Positions 1 through 10,200 of a stretch of DNA of 22,199 nucleotides are shown piece by piece. Numbering within the stretch: the first letter of the stretch is position 1; each line of letters begins with the position of its first letter. A model generated the notes under the pieces. That model saw only the letters and a program-made list of their open reading frames with translations. It had not been told where the DNA came from and did no database searches. Source of the stretch: an uncultured Oscillospiraceae bacterium (GTDB taxonomy: Bacteria > Bacillota > Clostridia > Oscillospirales > Acutalibacteraceae); NCBI GenBank assembly GCA_900548085.1, contig URJF01000011.1, forward strand, positions 1 to 22,199, read 5' to 3'. The position numbers and the translations under genes are program-made.

Positions 1-893
1 TTCATCAGATGCTTATACAGCTTGTGTCCAAAGCTTTCTTTTTCGTCATCATCAGCCGATGCCTTTTCTTCTTCGTTTGCGTGATAAACAGAAGCTTTGC
101 CGTCAACAATTTTTTGGATAAGCTCCTGCGGCTTGTTGATACCGTTGGAAACAGAGGTTTTTATTACCGGCTTGCCGTCGAAACGAGCCATCTCAACATT
201 TTTGTCGGCGGCGATAATAATGCCGTCGCACTCCTCTATTTCTTTCTTGGTGAGAATATTCTTTGCGCCGCCTGAGCCGTTAGTCTCTGCCTTAAGAGGA
301 TATCCCATTTCTGCACCGGCTTTTTCGAGAGCCTCGGCAGCCATATAGGTATGAGCGATACCGGTCGGGCAAGCGGTTACAGCCAAAATTCTGTAGCCAT
401 CTTTTTTAGGAGCCGGCTCCGCCTTTTCTTCGGGGTATTTTTCCGCCTCTTTTTTGTCGATAATATCTAAGAAATCGTCGGCTGTCTTTGCATTGCGTAG
501 TGCATTGCAAAACTCAGGCTCCATAAGCATAACCATAAGTCGTGACAAAATCTCAAGATGCAGGTCGCCGTCCATAGGTGCCGCAATCATAAAGAGAATG
601 TCGGACGGTTTTCCGTCGGGAGCGCCGTAGTCAACGCCTCCGGGAACGGTGATAGCCGAAAGTCCGGGAGTTTTTACGCTGTCTGATTTTGCGTGAGGAA
701 CTGCAATTCCCTCGCCGATGGCTGTTGTGCCTTGGCTTTCACGGGCAAGTATTGCCTCCTTGTAGCTGTCAACATCCGAAAGGTTGCCCACAGCGTTATG
801 GAGCGAAATCATCTTATCTATTGCTTCGCTCTTAGATGCGACTGCTGTGTTCAAGGCTATCGCATCTTTTTTCAACAAGTCTGTGATTTTCAT
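1..893 (-). CDS. fruA: PTS fructose transporter, IIA-IIB part (3' end beyond window)
   Basis: Phosphotransferase-system fructose permease that phosphorylates fructose to fructose 1-phosphate during uptake. I translated 297 codons from the ATG at 891-893, preceded by AGGAGGG six to seven bases upstream. Residues 1 to about 148 form the IIA domain, with the phospho-histidine in AVPHAKS (His67). A charged Pro/Glu/Lys linker follows. The IIB domain starts near residue 165 with its phospho-cysteine in TACPTGIAHT (Cys175). The window ends in an acidic linker (EEEKASADDDEKE), just where the membrane IIC domain should begin, so IIC is expected off the left edge. The gene lies 39 bases after fruK in the same operon. 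The IIA-IIB(-IIC) order is the usual single-chain FruA of Firmicutes. Substrate specificity rests on the fruK neighbour as well as on similarity. Confidence 0.93.
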   Translation of the reverse strand, partial: MKITDLLKKDAIALNTAVASKSEAIDKMISLHNAVGNLSDVDSYKEAILARESQGTTAIGEGIAVPHAKSDSVKTPGLSAITVPGGVDYGAPDGKPSDILFMIAAPMDGDLHLEILSRLMVMLMEPEFCNALRNAKTADDFLDIIDKKEAEKYPEEKAEPAPKKDGYRILAVTACPTGIAHTYMAAEALEKAGAEMGYPLKAETNGSGGAKNILTKKEIEECDGIIIAADKNVEMARFDGKPVIKTSVSNGINKPQELIQKIVDGKASVYHANEEEKASADDDEKESFGHKLYKHLM

Positions 894-932
894 AATTAAC
901 CCTCCTGTTACAAAAATAATTCGACTTGATTT

Positions 933-1853
933 TTATACCTTATAATTCTTAAATCCGGTAACAAAGACTCGCATAATCTCGTCCTTTGTTGCCAATCCTT
1001 CGCTGAATGCCGTTGCATTGCCGCAGGCAGAGCCCAGCTTGAGAGCGTATGAATAATTGCTCTCCTGAATACAACCTGCCACAAATCCTGCAACCATACT
1101 GTCGCCGCAGCCTACGGAATTTACCAAAGGTCCGTCGGCATTGCCTATCTTGTGGCTTTCGCCGTGCTCATCTATGAGCATAGCTCCGTCCTTTGCACGA
1201 GAAACGAGAACATTCTTTGCGCCGAGCTTTTGGAGCTCTTTTGCATATTTGATTATATCCTCGTCTGTTTTTGTCTCTACTCCAAAGAGGTCACCTAACT
1301 CGTGGTGATTAGGCTTTACCAAGAACGGCTCATATTTGAGCACATTCATCAGCAAATCGCCTGTAGCGTCAACCACACATCTGACATTCTTTTCCTTAAG
1401 CCTACCCAAAATTCGCTCATAAATGTCATCGGGCAAGGTATTAGGTGTCGAGCCTGCAAGAACGAGATAGTCGCCGTCCTGTATTGCATCTATCTTAGAC
1501 AGCAGTGTGGATGCCTCGTCGGGTGTAATTTTTGGCCCGCAGGCATTTACATCCACCTCTGTGTCCGCTTTTATCTTTACATTTATTCTCGTATCGCCGG
1601 ACTGCAAGTAGTTAAAATCGCAGTTAATACCGTCCGCTATCAGCATTTCTTCGAGCTTTTTTCCCGTGAAACCGCCGAGAAATCCCAGAGCCGTGTTCGG
1701 TATTCCCAATCGAGTGAGAATGACGGATACATTTATACCCTTGCCGCCGTAATAAATTTCTTCTGCCGTGGTTCTGTTAATATCGTCGTACCTGAGCTTG
1801 CCGACCTTCATAACATAATCGAGAGCAGGATTGAGAGTAACAGTATATACCAT
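933..1853 (-). CDS. fruK: 1-phosphofructokinase
   Basis: PfkB/ribokinase-family kinase that converts fructose 1-phosphate to fructose 1,6-bisphosphate in the cytoplasm, the step after FruA. It is 306 residues, the normal FruK length. It starts MVYTVTLNPALD, carries the substrate-binding GGKGINVS near residue 36 and KPNHHEL near 180, and has the C-terminal PfkB signature NSVGCGDSMVAGF near 245. The Asp in that signature is the catalytic base. The usual GAGD is GCGD here, a mild variation. Its ATG overlaps the fruR stop by one base (TAATG), so translation is probably coupled. The operon order fruR-fruK-fruA is standard. Confidence 0.95.
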   Translation of the reverse strand: MVYTVTLNPALDYVMKVGKLRYDDINRTTAEEIYYGGKGINVSVILTRLGIPNTALGFLGGFTGKKLEEMLIADGINCDFNYLQSGDTRINVKIKADTEVDVNACGPKITPDEASTLLSKIDAIQDGDYLVLAGSTPNTLPDDIYERILGRLKEKNVRCVVDATGDLLMNVLKYEPFLVKPNHHELGDLFGVETKTDEDIIKYAKELQKLGAKNVLVSRAKDGAMLIDEHGESHKIGNADGPLVNSVGCGDSMVAGFVAGCIQESNYSYALKLGSACGNATAFSEGLATKDEIMRVFVTGFKNYKV

Positions 1854-2602
1854 TACATTGACACCTCTTTTATTACTGTTTTTGATTTGATTACCTCATC
1901 GTCACATCTGTCGCACACAATACAGGCGGCATCAAGAGGAGCAAATGTAACTGCCGACACCTTGCCGAACTTTGTGTTGTCGCAAAGCACATATGTCACA
2001 AAGCTACGCTCAATAGCTACTGCCTTTAGCATAGCCTCATCCGTGTCGGGAGTGCTGAATCCCTGCTTTTCGCTGACACCGTTAGTGCCGATAAAGGCTT
2101 TTGAAAAATTATATTTTTGCAAATTTGATGCTGCTACTAAACCTATAATTGCCTCGGTAGTGTTTTTTAATTCACCGCCGATAACAAAAACCTTGCAGCC
2201 TTTGGCTGTAAGCTCCTTTGCGTGAGCAATTCCGTTAGTGACGAATGTCGCCTTTGAGTCGATCAAATACTTTGTCATAAGGTATGTCGTGGTTCCTGCA
2301 TCAATAAAAACAAAATCGTCGTCATTTATTTGGGACGCTGCATAGCGAGCTATGGCTTTCTTTTCGTTTATATTGTGGAGTGATTTTTCTTTTATGTCCT
2401 CCTCGTTGTGCAAAAACTCCTGAGAGAGCACCGTAGCGCCTCCGTGGACCTTATTTATTTTTCCGAGCTGAGACAAAGCAATCAGGTCTCGTCTGACAGT
2501 AGACTCACTGGTGCCGAACATTTCGGCAAGCTGAGCTACTGTAGCTGAGCCTCGCTGTCGCAAAATTTCTAAGATTTGCGTTCTTCTGTATGTAGTAAGC
2601 AT
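1853..2602 (-). CDS. fruR: DeoR-family transcriptional regulator of the fructose operon
   Basis: DeoR/GlpR-type repressor of 249 residues. The N-terminal winged helix-turn-helix (about residues 5-56) contains the family signature around STVRRDLIALSQLGKINKVHGGA. The C-terminal sugar-phosphate sensor domain (about 75-235) has IDAGTTT and FVTNG, as in phosphosugar isomerase-like folds. It is the first gene of the fru operon and overlaps fruK by one base. By family knowledge it responds to fructose 1-phosphate; this is inferred from context, not visible in the sequence. The start is supported by GGAG eight bases upstream of the ATG at 2600-2602. Confidence 0.92.
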   Translation of the reverse strand: MLTTYRRTQILEILRQRGSATVAQLAEMFGTSESTVRRDLIALSQLGKINKVHGGATVLSQEFLHNEEDIKEKSLHNINEKKAIARYAASQINDDDFVFIDAGTTTYLMTKYLIDSKATFVTNGIAHAKELTAKGCKVFVIGGELKNTTEAIIGLVAASNLQKYNFSKAFIGTNGVSEKQGFSTPDTDEAMLKAVAIERSFVTYVLCDNTKFGKVSAVTFAPLDAACIVCDRCDDEVIKSKTVIKEVSM

Positions 2603-2634
2603 ATCAACATCTCCGGTACCTTTGTTGTAACTAA

Positions 2635-2663
2635 ATTATACAATATCAGTCATTTACAGTCAA
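2635..2663 (-). promoter_or_regulatory. sigma-A promoter of fruR-fruK-fruA
   Basis: On the minus strand, TTGACT (2663-2658) and TATAAT (2640-2635) are separated by exactly 17 bases. The predicted transcript starts near 2628, about 26 bases before the fruR ATG. Confidence 0.85.
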
Positions 2664-2666
2664 TAG

Positions 2667-2674
2667 TGAGCGAT
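2667..2674 (-). promoter_or_regulatory. proximal FruR operator-like repeat
   Basis: TGAGCGAT (as read on the plus strand) lies directly upstream of the fruR -35 box and matches the TGAGCR core repeated in the distal cluster at 2744-2775. Binding here would touch RNA polymerase. Assignment to FruR is inferred from position and from the DeoR-family habit of using spaced direct repeats. Confidence 0.45.
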
Positions 2675-2743
2675 TATTCTCGTTAATTCTGCCTATATTC
2701 ACCTGTTTTCCTTGTGCAACACGCAATAAAATCGAACTCTAAG

Positions 2744-2775
2744 TGCTCACTTTTGCTCATTTCAAAATGAGCAAT
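2744..2775. promoter_or_regulatory. distal operator cluster with perfect palindrome, candidate FruR site
   Basis: It contains TGCTCA at 2744 and again at 2754, exactly ten bases apart, then TGAGCA at 2768. The segment 2754-2773 is a perfect inverted repeat, TGCTCATTT and AAATGAGCA around a two-base CA centre. The ten-base spacing puts the direct copies on the same DNA face. The cluster lies about 115-147 bases upstream of the predicted fruR transcription start. It sits between that promoter and the terminator of the upstream gene, so control of fruR is the natural reading. Confidence 0.6.
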
Positions 2776-2788
2776 CACTTTTTTACGC

Positions 2789-2823
2789 AAAAAAACACCC
2801 CCGAAAACCGATTTCGGAGGTGT
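2789..2823 (-). terminator. Rho-independent terminator of the surface-protein operon
   Basis: On the minus strand a 12-13 bp hairpin (ACACCTCCGAAA pairing with TTTTCGGGGGTGT, loop about TCGG) is followed by seven Ts. It lies 21 bases after the stop of the LRR gene. Confidence 0.92.
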
Positions 2824-2844
2824 AATAATGACTAAATAATTAAA

Positions 2845-4191
2845 TTATTCTCTTGTTAGTTTAGCATAGTCTTTTGCGTTGATACAACCGTCTTTAACTA
2901 CATCTGCTCCTGCAAGATAGTTGCTGTCGCCCTCTTGAGAATTGAATACATCCATAAAGTCGATAGTATTCTCCCCACCGCAGACGGTGCATTTTACATC
3001 AATCTTTCCATCCTTAAATGATACGAACTCATAAGTATGATTTTCGTACCAAAGAGCGTAAATATCTGTATCGCCCTGAATATTCTTTCCGTCGGCAGAC
3101 CAACTCTTGAACACCTTGCAATCCGGTTCTTCAGTCATATCCGGCAAAGTAACAGAGCCGCCACGGTCAGTCATCTTTGCTGTATAGAACTGCTCAAGTC
3201 CCTGGTCAAGATAAAATCTAACCATACAAAAATCAGTGTTCAAATTGATATGAACCTGCATATAAGCTACATTACTGTTGCCTGTGTTGTACTGATAGTC
3301 AAATCCCGGCTCAATTTTTTCGGCATCGGTAGTAGAAAACATACCCGCATTGTAGCCCAAAACAGTATCGCCGTCATCATTCTTATAATCAAGAGAGGTG
3401 GCAACAACATTTTTGTCGGCAGAAAAGCTGTGCCTAATAACTGCCACATTGTCAGACAGGCTTGCATCTGCCTCAACAGACTGATTGCCAACCATATATG
3501 CGGTGATTTCGCCCAACGCCTTGTTAGCCGAAAGGTCAAGCTCCCACAAATGATTATTGGAGCAGTAGAGAGAGGTCAACTTGGTGAGCGATGACAAATC
3601 GAGAGTAGTCAAATTGTTCTGCTGACAAGCCAAAGTCTCTAATTCTGTTACTGCGGACAAATTAAGAGAGCTGAGGTTATTTGAATAACAATCCAAACGA
3701 GTAAGTGCCTGACAGCCTGAAACATCAATAGAGGTCAAATCGTTAGACGCACAATTAACCCAAGTCAATGTAGAGCTGCTGCCAAGTACAAGTGAGGTCA
3801 GTGCATTACCCTGGCAGGTAAGCTGTGTAAGGTTGGGCAATGTCGAAACATCGAGAGTCTCAAGACCGATACCGCCACAGTACAACCTGCGAAGTGTGGT
3901 GAAATACTCAATACCGGTCAAATCGGTAATCTTTGCACCGACGCCACAATAATCCTCCAAAGAGCCGGAAAGACTCATAGAATAAACATTGCGTTCATCG
4001 GCAGAAAGATAGCCGTCGCCGTTCTCGTCATATTCCTGCGAAACAACGGTGCGCCAATTTGCATCAGGAAAATTGACAGCATTTATTGTCACAAGGTCAG
4101 AGCCGTAGGCGAGCAGCCCTACAGTAAGACTGCTCACCACAAGCAATAATGCCGACAGTGAGGATATGTATTTTTTTACATTATTCTGCAT
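2845..4191 (-). CDS. secreted leucine-rich-repeat protein with half-dockerin end
   Basis: Secreted protein of 448 residues, function unknown. I chose the ATG at 4191 over the one at 4200 because GAGGT sits only one base before the latter. Residues 1 to about 31 are a signal peptide. An EF-hand-like calcium loop (DENGDGYLSADE) is at 55-66. About seven leucine-rich repeats of 20-21 residues (pattern LxxLxCxxNxLTxLDLS) span about 83-227; several have Cys at the same register. About 325-381 resembles a Listeria-Bacteroides (Flg_new/InlB B-repeat-like) domain ending in TDIYALW. A CxxC (CTVC, about 401-404) follows. The C-terminus (DVVKDGCINAKDYAKL) resembles one half of a type I dockerin, with Val and Lys at usual calcium-ligand positions. 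It lies 15 bases after the giant Ig-like protein gene, so the two are co-transcribed. Surface binding or complex assembly is plausible but unproven. Confidence 0.85.
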   Translation of the reverse strand: MQNNVKKYISSLSALLLVVSSLTVGLLAYGSDLVTINAVNFPDANWRTVVSQEYDENGDGYLSADERNVYSMSLSGSLEDYCGVGAKITDLTGIEYFTTLRRLYCGGIGLETLDVSTLPNLTQLTCQGNALTSLVLGSSSTLTWVNCASNDLTSIDVSGCQALTRLDCYSNNLSSLNLSAVTELETLACQQNNLTTLDLSSLTKLTSLYCSNNHLWELDLSANKALGEITAYMVGNQSVEADASLSDNVAVIRHSFSADKNVVATSLDYKNDDGDTVLGYNAGMFSTTDAEKIEPGFDYQYNTGNSNVAYMQVHINLNTDFCMVRFYLDQGLEQFYTAKMTDRGGSVTLPDMTEEPDCKVFKSWSADGKNIQGDTDIYALWYENHTYEFVSFKDGKIDVKCTVCGGENTIDFMDVFNSQEGDSNYLAGADVVKDGCINAKDYAKLTRE

Positions 4192-4206
4192 TACAAACAT
4201 ACCTCG

Positions 4207-7200
4207 TTATTTCGAAATTGTAACCTGTACGGAAGCAGAAATCTTGCTGCCGTCACTGTTAGTAACAGTACAGGTGATATTAGAAGTATTGGTAGCCTTC
4301 AGCTTAGCCGCTGCGGTAAGTGAAAGCACGCCCTCGTCATTGACCATAATATAGTTAGGAGCGGACGAAGTCCAAGTAACTGATACAGGATCGGTAGCAT
4401 CTGTAGGATTCAGTATGTAACCGAGCTGAATATCCTTAAATGTGGTATAAAGTCTGCCGTAGCCGGATTTAACCAAAGTTCTGTCTAACTCGGTTCCGTC
4501 AGCGGTCAATTTGATAGAAGTGATATTAACTATCGCATTTACCAACTTAAGAGTTGCGGACACGGTAGTAACTCTGTCGTAGGTATCTGTAACAGTAGCC
4601 ACAACAGTAGCATATGCTGTGCCGTCAGCTGTCTTTGTGAATGTGATGGTGTTGCCCGAAACCTCAGAGGTTACACCGTTTTCGTCCTTAGAGCTGAGCT
4701 CAATAGACTTATACATAGCGTCACTGTTCACATCATAAGAAACAGCAAACTGTCCGTTATCATCAACCTGGTAAATAGTTCCGCTGTCAAGAGCTGTATC
4801 GCCGTGCTTAAGCTCTACCTTAGCAGCAACGAACGGGTGGCCCTCAAGATTGGTCATAGCCTCTTGTAATTTTGTACAAGCATCATCAATTTCCTGCTGA
4901 GTAGCTTTGATATTGGCATAAACAGTCTTAGCCTTGTCATAAGCGGTCTTAAAGGCTGTGCCATAATCGTAGGCATAATCTGTATATTCGATAGTGTCAG
5001 CCTGGTCGAGAGCCGACTTAAGAGCTGAAGTATCCCAAGTGGTATAAGCCTCTATCGTGCCCACGATACCTCCGTCGAGAGCAGTAACGGTAATAATCGC
5101 TGTACCTTGTGTATGGAATGTAACATTTCCATTGCTGTCTACAGATGCAATATTCTCAGCGGAAGACGAATATGTACAATCGCTGAGCGATGCGTTAATC
5201 TCGGTCTTGTCTGTACCCGAAACAAAGTTAGGCGACAATTTCTTAGTCTCCAGCGGAGCGCCGTAAATCATCTCGTCATTGAATGTTACCTTAGTAACAC
5301 CGCTGCGAACAAACGATACATAAGCATATGAAGTATATTCTGCATCATATACAGTCTTTACGGTGCAGGTAATCTTTGCAACTCCGGGAGAAGCGGTAGA
5401 ATTAGTAACCAATCCGTTTGAGGATACTGTAATATTCTCATTGTCGGAGCTCCAAGTTGCAGTAGCGTATCTGCTGTTTTCCGGTACGGCTACTGCCTTA
5501 AGCTGAACACTCTTGCCATTCAGTGCGGCGCCGGTATATCTGATGTAGCCGTCGTTGACTACCTCTGCATTTTCGCTGCCGTCAGTATTAAGGTCAATCT
5601 TTACGCCGGTAGCAGGAGTATAAGCCTGAAGGTTATTGTAAGCCTCTGCCAACTTAGCAAGTTGAGCGTTAACCTGAGCCTGAGTTGCCTTGTTCTCATC
5701 AACCATTGCCTTTGCTGCGGCAACCTCTTGAGTCAAAGCATCAAGGCTTTCATCGGTATAAACATAATTGCCCTTTGAATTATTGATAAGCTCTGTATAG
5801 TCGCCTACCTTTTTGGCAAGCTCGGAGAAGTCAGCCAAAACCTTTACGGTAATCTTCTTAGTATAACCACCGTCGAGAGTCTTTGCGGTAATTACTGTCT
5901 CGCCCTTTTCCTTAGGAGTAACAGCACCGTTAGCGTCTACGGCAGCTACACTCTCATTAGATGAGGAGTAAAGAACTGTAGTAAACTCAGGGCTGCCCGA
6001 GAGAGCAGGACTGATTTGGTACGGGCTGTCTGTAGCGTTCAGAGTAACAGACTCTGTGCTTACGGTCATACCTGTACATACTTTGTCACTGAGTACTACA
6101 TATGCTGTGCGTGCAGTAACTCTGCCAAAGTAGTCTGTAGCGGTGGCAGTGACCTTTGCCCAAGCACCGTTGTCCTTATCCTTTGGAGTAAGAGTGATGG
6201 TGCTGTCGGAAATATTAGTGTTAATCTTATAACTGTCGTCCACTGTCCAAACAAGAGACTTGTACATAGCGTCAGCCGGCTGAGTAGACACAGTAAGATT
6301 TACATAGTTATAGTCATTATAATTTGAGTAATCGCTTGAGCCGAGATTTACAGACAGTGCATCGTTGATTCCGATATTACCGCCGGACACTTTAGACGTA
6401 GAGCCTACCAACGGTTTCTTGTAGGTCTCATAGCTCATAAGAAGACTGTCTACAGCGATATTAGGATGAGCCTCCATGGCCTCTCCTGCCTCTGTCAAAT
6501 CGGACGCTGCTTTGTCGATAGCCTCCTGGCTCATAGTTACATCTGTCAGTGCCTCTTGAGCAGCGGCATAAGCGTCCTTGCACGCCATAGCGTAGCTGTA
6601 CTCATAATTTGTATAGTCCACATCGGCATATTTTTCGAGTGCCGCCTTCAGTGCGGTACGGTCACCCTCGGTGGAAACTCGGCACTCGGCTGTGATACCG
6701 CCATCGTAGGAGATACAACGGATAACGGTGGAGCCTGCCGAAACGAATGTAATAAGTCCGTTTTCATCGATAGTAGCCACACTTTCGTCAGCGCTCTCCC
6801 AATAATAATCCTGGATGCTTGCGCCGCCGACATAGGTATTGCCTATTTTTGTGCCTACAGGTTCGAGAACAGGCTTTTCCATCTGATATGTGTCGCCCTT
6901 GTTACCGCTGACTGCCGACTGGGACAACTTTATGCCGGTAACAGGCTTATATGCGAATGATACCCAAACATCGTCGCTGAACTCATTTCCGAAATGGTCG
7001 GTAACGGTACAGGTGATTCTGCCGTAGCAAGACTTGTTGGCTGTAGGTGAGCACTTACCGTCGGAGGAGACAGAAATATCTGTGGTAGATGACTCCCATC
7101 TAACCGATGCATAAGATGCGTTGTTAGGATACAGTCTAACCTTAAGGTCTATAGATGCGTTCTTATAGCTGAGTCCGTTTGTGAACACGCTGAGGTCGCA

Positions 7201-10200
7201 CTGATAGAAGTCTGAGGTAGGCTCTCCGTCAAGGTAAAGCTCTACTTTTTGGATATAAACATATCTCTTAAGTCCCTTATATGCTTCGTCGAGAGTGTTG
7301 TACATCTCATCAACCTGAGCCTGAGTGTAACCTTTAGTTTCCAGCATATTCTCAGCATCTTTTTTAGCCTGAACATAAGGCTCCCATGTTTCGGGATAAT
7401 AGCTGTTCTCGTTTAGGTTAAGGTCATTGAGCTGAGTGATGAGGAGTGCGAGATTATCATAATTTGTAACAACATGAACGGCACATTCTGCTGTATATCC
7501 ACCGTCTACAGTGGTACATACGATAGTGCAATCGCCGCCGTAATTGAAGGTAACTACGCCCTTTGAGTCTACAGAAGCGACCTTTGTATTTGTGGAATAC
7601 CAAGTTACATCCTGGACAGATGCAGTCGAATTACCTAAGACATTTGTAGGCGCAACAGTTGCTTTGAGAGTGACTGACTCACCGATTTTTGCTTCCTCTA
7701 TAGCGGTTTGGTCCAGAGTGACGCCTGTAGCGGAGGTCTTAACAAAAGATACTGCCACTGTGTCGGACACCTTAGTACCCGAGTAATCTGTAACGGTACA
7801 AGTAATGTTAGCAGTACAAGCTTCATTATTTGTCGGTCTGCAAATTCCATCCCTATCTACAGAGATTGAGTTGTTTGAACTGTTCCACTCTACCTTGCTG
7901 TACATAGATGAGGTTGGGTTTACACTGAAGTCCAGGTCATAGCTGTACTTTCTGTAATCCTTAGTTGTACCTACCTTAACCGTAACTCGCTTTGAGTCGA
8001 GGTTGCTCTTGTTGGTGCCGAGTATGTTTACTCTGCTGATACCGACAAATCCGCCCACCTTGATGAACGCCTGCAAAAGCGCATCGGCATATGTATCTAC
8101 TGTAGTCTGAGATGCCATATCCTGCTCGTAGTAAATAGAATAAGCAAGGTCAAGCTTTCTCATATACTTTTTATAATCAGACTTGTTCTCTTTTGTTTGG
8201 AGAACAATGGTCTTGTCGCAAAGGTCGATTATCTGCTTGAGCATATGCTTGTCAGGCTTAACCGTTACTGTGCAGCTGTCCACTATACCGCCGTCGGTTG
8301 ATACGCAGTAGAGTGTAGCTGTGCCGACATCATTAGCCTTAATCACAGCGTCGCTGTTATCGTTGCCCTTTGACTCAACAGTGAATACATCCTCGTCAGA
8401 GGAGTACCAGTTAGCACCGTAGCAAGCATATGCGTTGCCTGTCCAGCTGCCGTCGAATGTCATTGTGTGGGTAGCGTCTGCTGTTTCGCCATTGAGCAAT
8501 GTGATGGATTCTTGGTCTATCTTGTTATCCGTAGCGTAGTTTCTGGTTATGCAGACGGTTACAGTATTGGATACCTTTCTGCCATCGGACGATTTTGCAT
8601 AAACATTGAAGGTGTCCGCTGTCTCCTTGCCTGCCTTACGCTTTAGTGTAAGGAGGTGAGTATCGTCGGACTTCTCAACATTGTAATCCGAATTGTCCAC
8701 TACCCAAGTAAGATTTTGGTCTGTAGCGGTGGCAGGCTCAACAGTAGCAGTAATCTGTGCACCGGTGTTGACATAAGCCTCGCCTACACCTTTGTGAATA
8801 GTAACATATTGGTATTTTTGACCGTTGATTTCTACCTCTTTTGACTTATTGACCGTTCCGCCGGATGCGGCACCTGTAACCTCGATATTGATGTTATCAA
8901 TCGGAATACCCGTCATAACATCGAGAGTAGCGGTCTTTGAACTGATTTCGTAAAACTCACCGTTTGAGAGATAATATCCCGTCTTTGCCATAAGAGCAAG
9001 GGTAGAAGTACCGCCGCCTACAGCGGTGTAGTGACCCTTTGAATCAATCTGGCCAACATTGTCCTTAGCCGGTTCCTCGTCAGTAGCCCATACATAAATC
9101 GGATTACCGTCCTCGTCCTCGCCGGTAAGGATACCCCATGTAATGTACAGATTCTTAGACTCTGCCACACGCTGAGGATATACTGTATATGTATAGTCAG
9201 CCTCGCCGCCTATGGGGACGGAGCTGTCGCCGTTAATCTTTGCACCGGACAAATACTTTCCTGTTTTGCCGGTGACAGTAAGCGTAACATGCCTCTCTAC
9301 CTTGTTAGTAGTAGAAATTGCGGTAATAGTAACCTCTTTTGTGGAAAGAGAGCCGAGAGCACCGCCTGCGTCAAGACCTGTGATAATGCCGGTCTTTGGG
9401 TCCACGCTTGCAACCGATGGGTCAGATGAGCTCCACTCAATGTCGCTCATATTGCCTGTAGACGGCTGAACATTAGTAATTTGGAGCTGCGTCTGTGCAC
9501 CCTCTTTTACCGAAAGTACACCGTCGATATCAAAGCTGTCTATAGGTGTGGAATCTACTACGGTGAATGTAATAGAATCATTATATACCATCTGCAATAT
9601 AAGATTAGAAAGAATTTCTACAGCCGTAGCAGTGAGCTGAACCGGATCTGCCGTGTCGCCCACTATTTTATATATAGCAAAGCAAGCGTCGAGAATACCT
9701 GCCAAAACAGCACGGTTAATGTCGAGTCCCATATACTCAATAAGAATTTTTGCAATCTTGTCGGTATTGAGCGTGCCGGTATTTTCCAGCTTATAAAAAT
9801 AGTTTACGAGCTTTAATATATTGTTGATAACCTGCTCCGAATCGGGAGAAGCCATGATAGTAACGGTACCCTTGTTCTTGAATGTAACGAGACCGCCGTC
9901 TGTAACTGTAGCTACTACCTTGCCGGTGGAGAAGATAGATGTGGATTTTACGGAATACAGTGTACCGAACTGAAGTCTCTGAGGGGTAGTGAGAGCATAG
10001 AGCTGTACAGTATTGCCCACTGCTTGAGTTTCGGCAATCTGGGACTTGTTGGTAATGTGTGTACCGTTGGGGAGGAAATTAGCATACCATTCTTCATTCT
10101 TTTCTACAACGAACTGAACAGAGTCGTCTGCAACCTGCTCACCTGTGGAGTCATAGAGCACGCAGTGAACTACAGAATTGATACGGTCGAGATAATCTCT

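Noticed and set aside
1302..2225. 307-codon open frame on the plus strand opposite fruK/fruR
   Set aside because: It is antisense to two well-supported genes, has no ribosome site and no recognisable motif.
4207..4300. Cell-wall sorting signal at the C-terminus of the giant protein
   Set aside because: The chain ends in a normal Ig-like strand (ISASVQVTISK); no LPxTG-like motif, hydrophobic span or basic tail is present.
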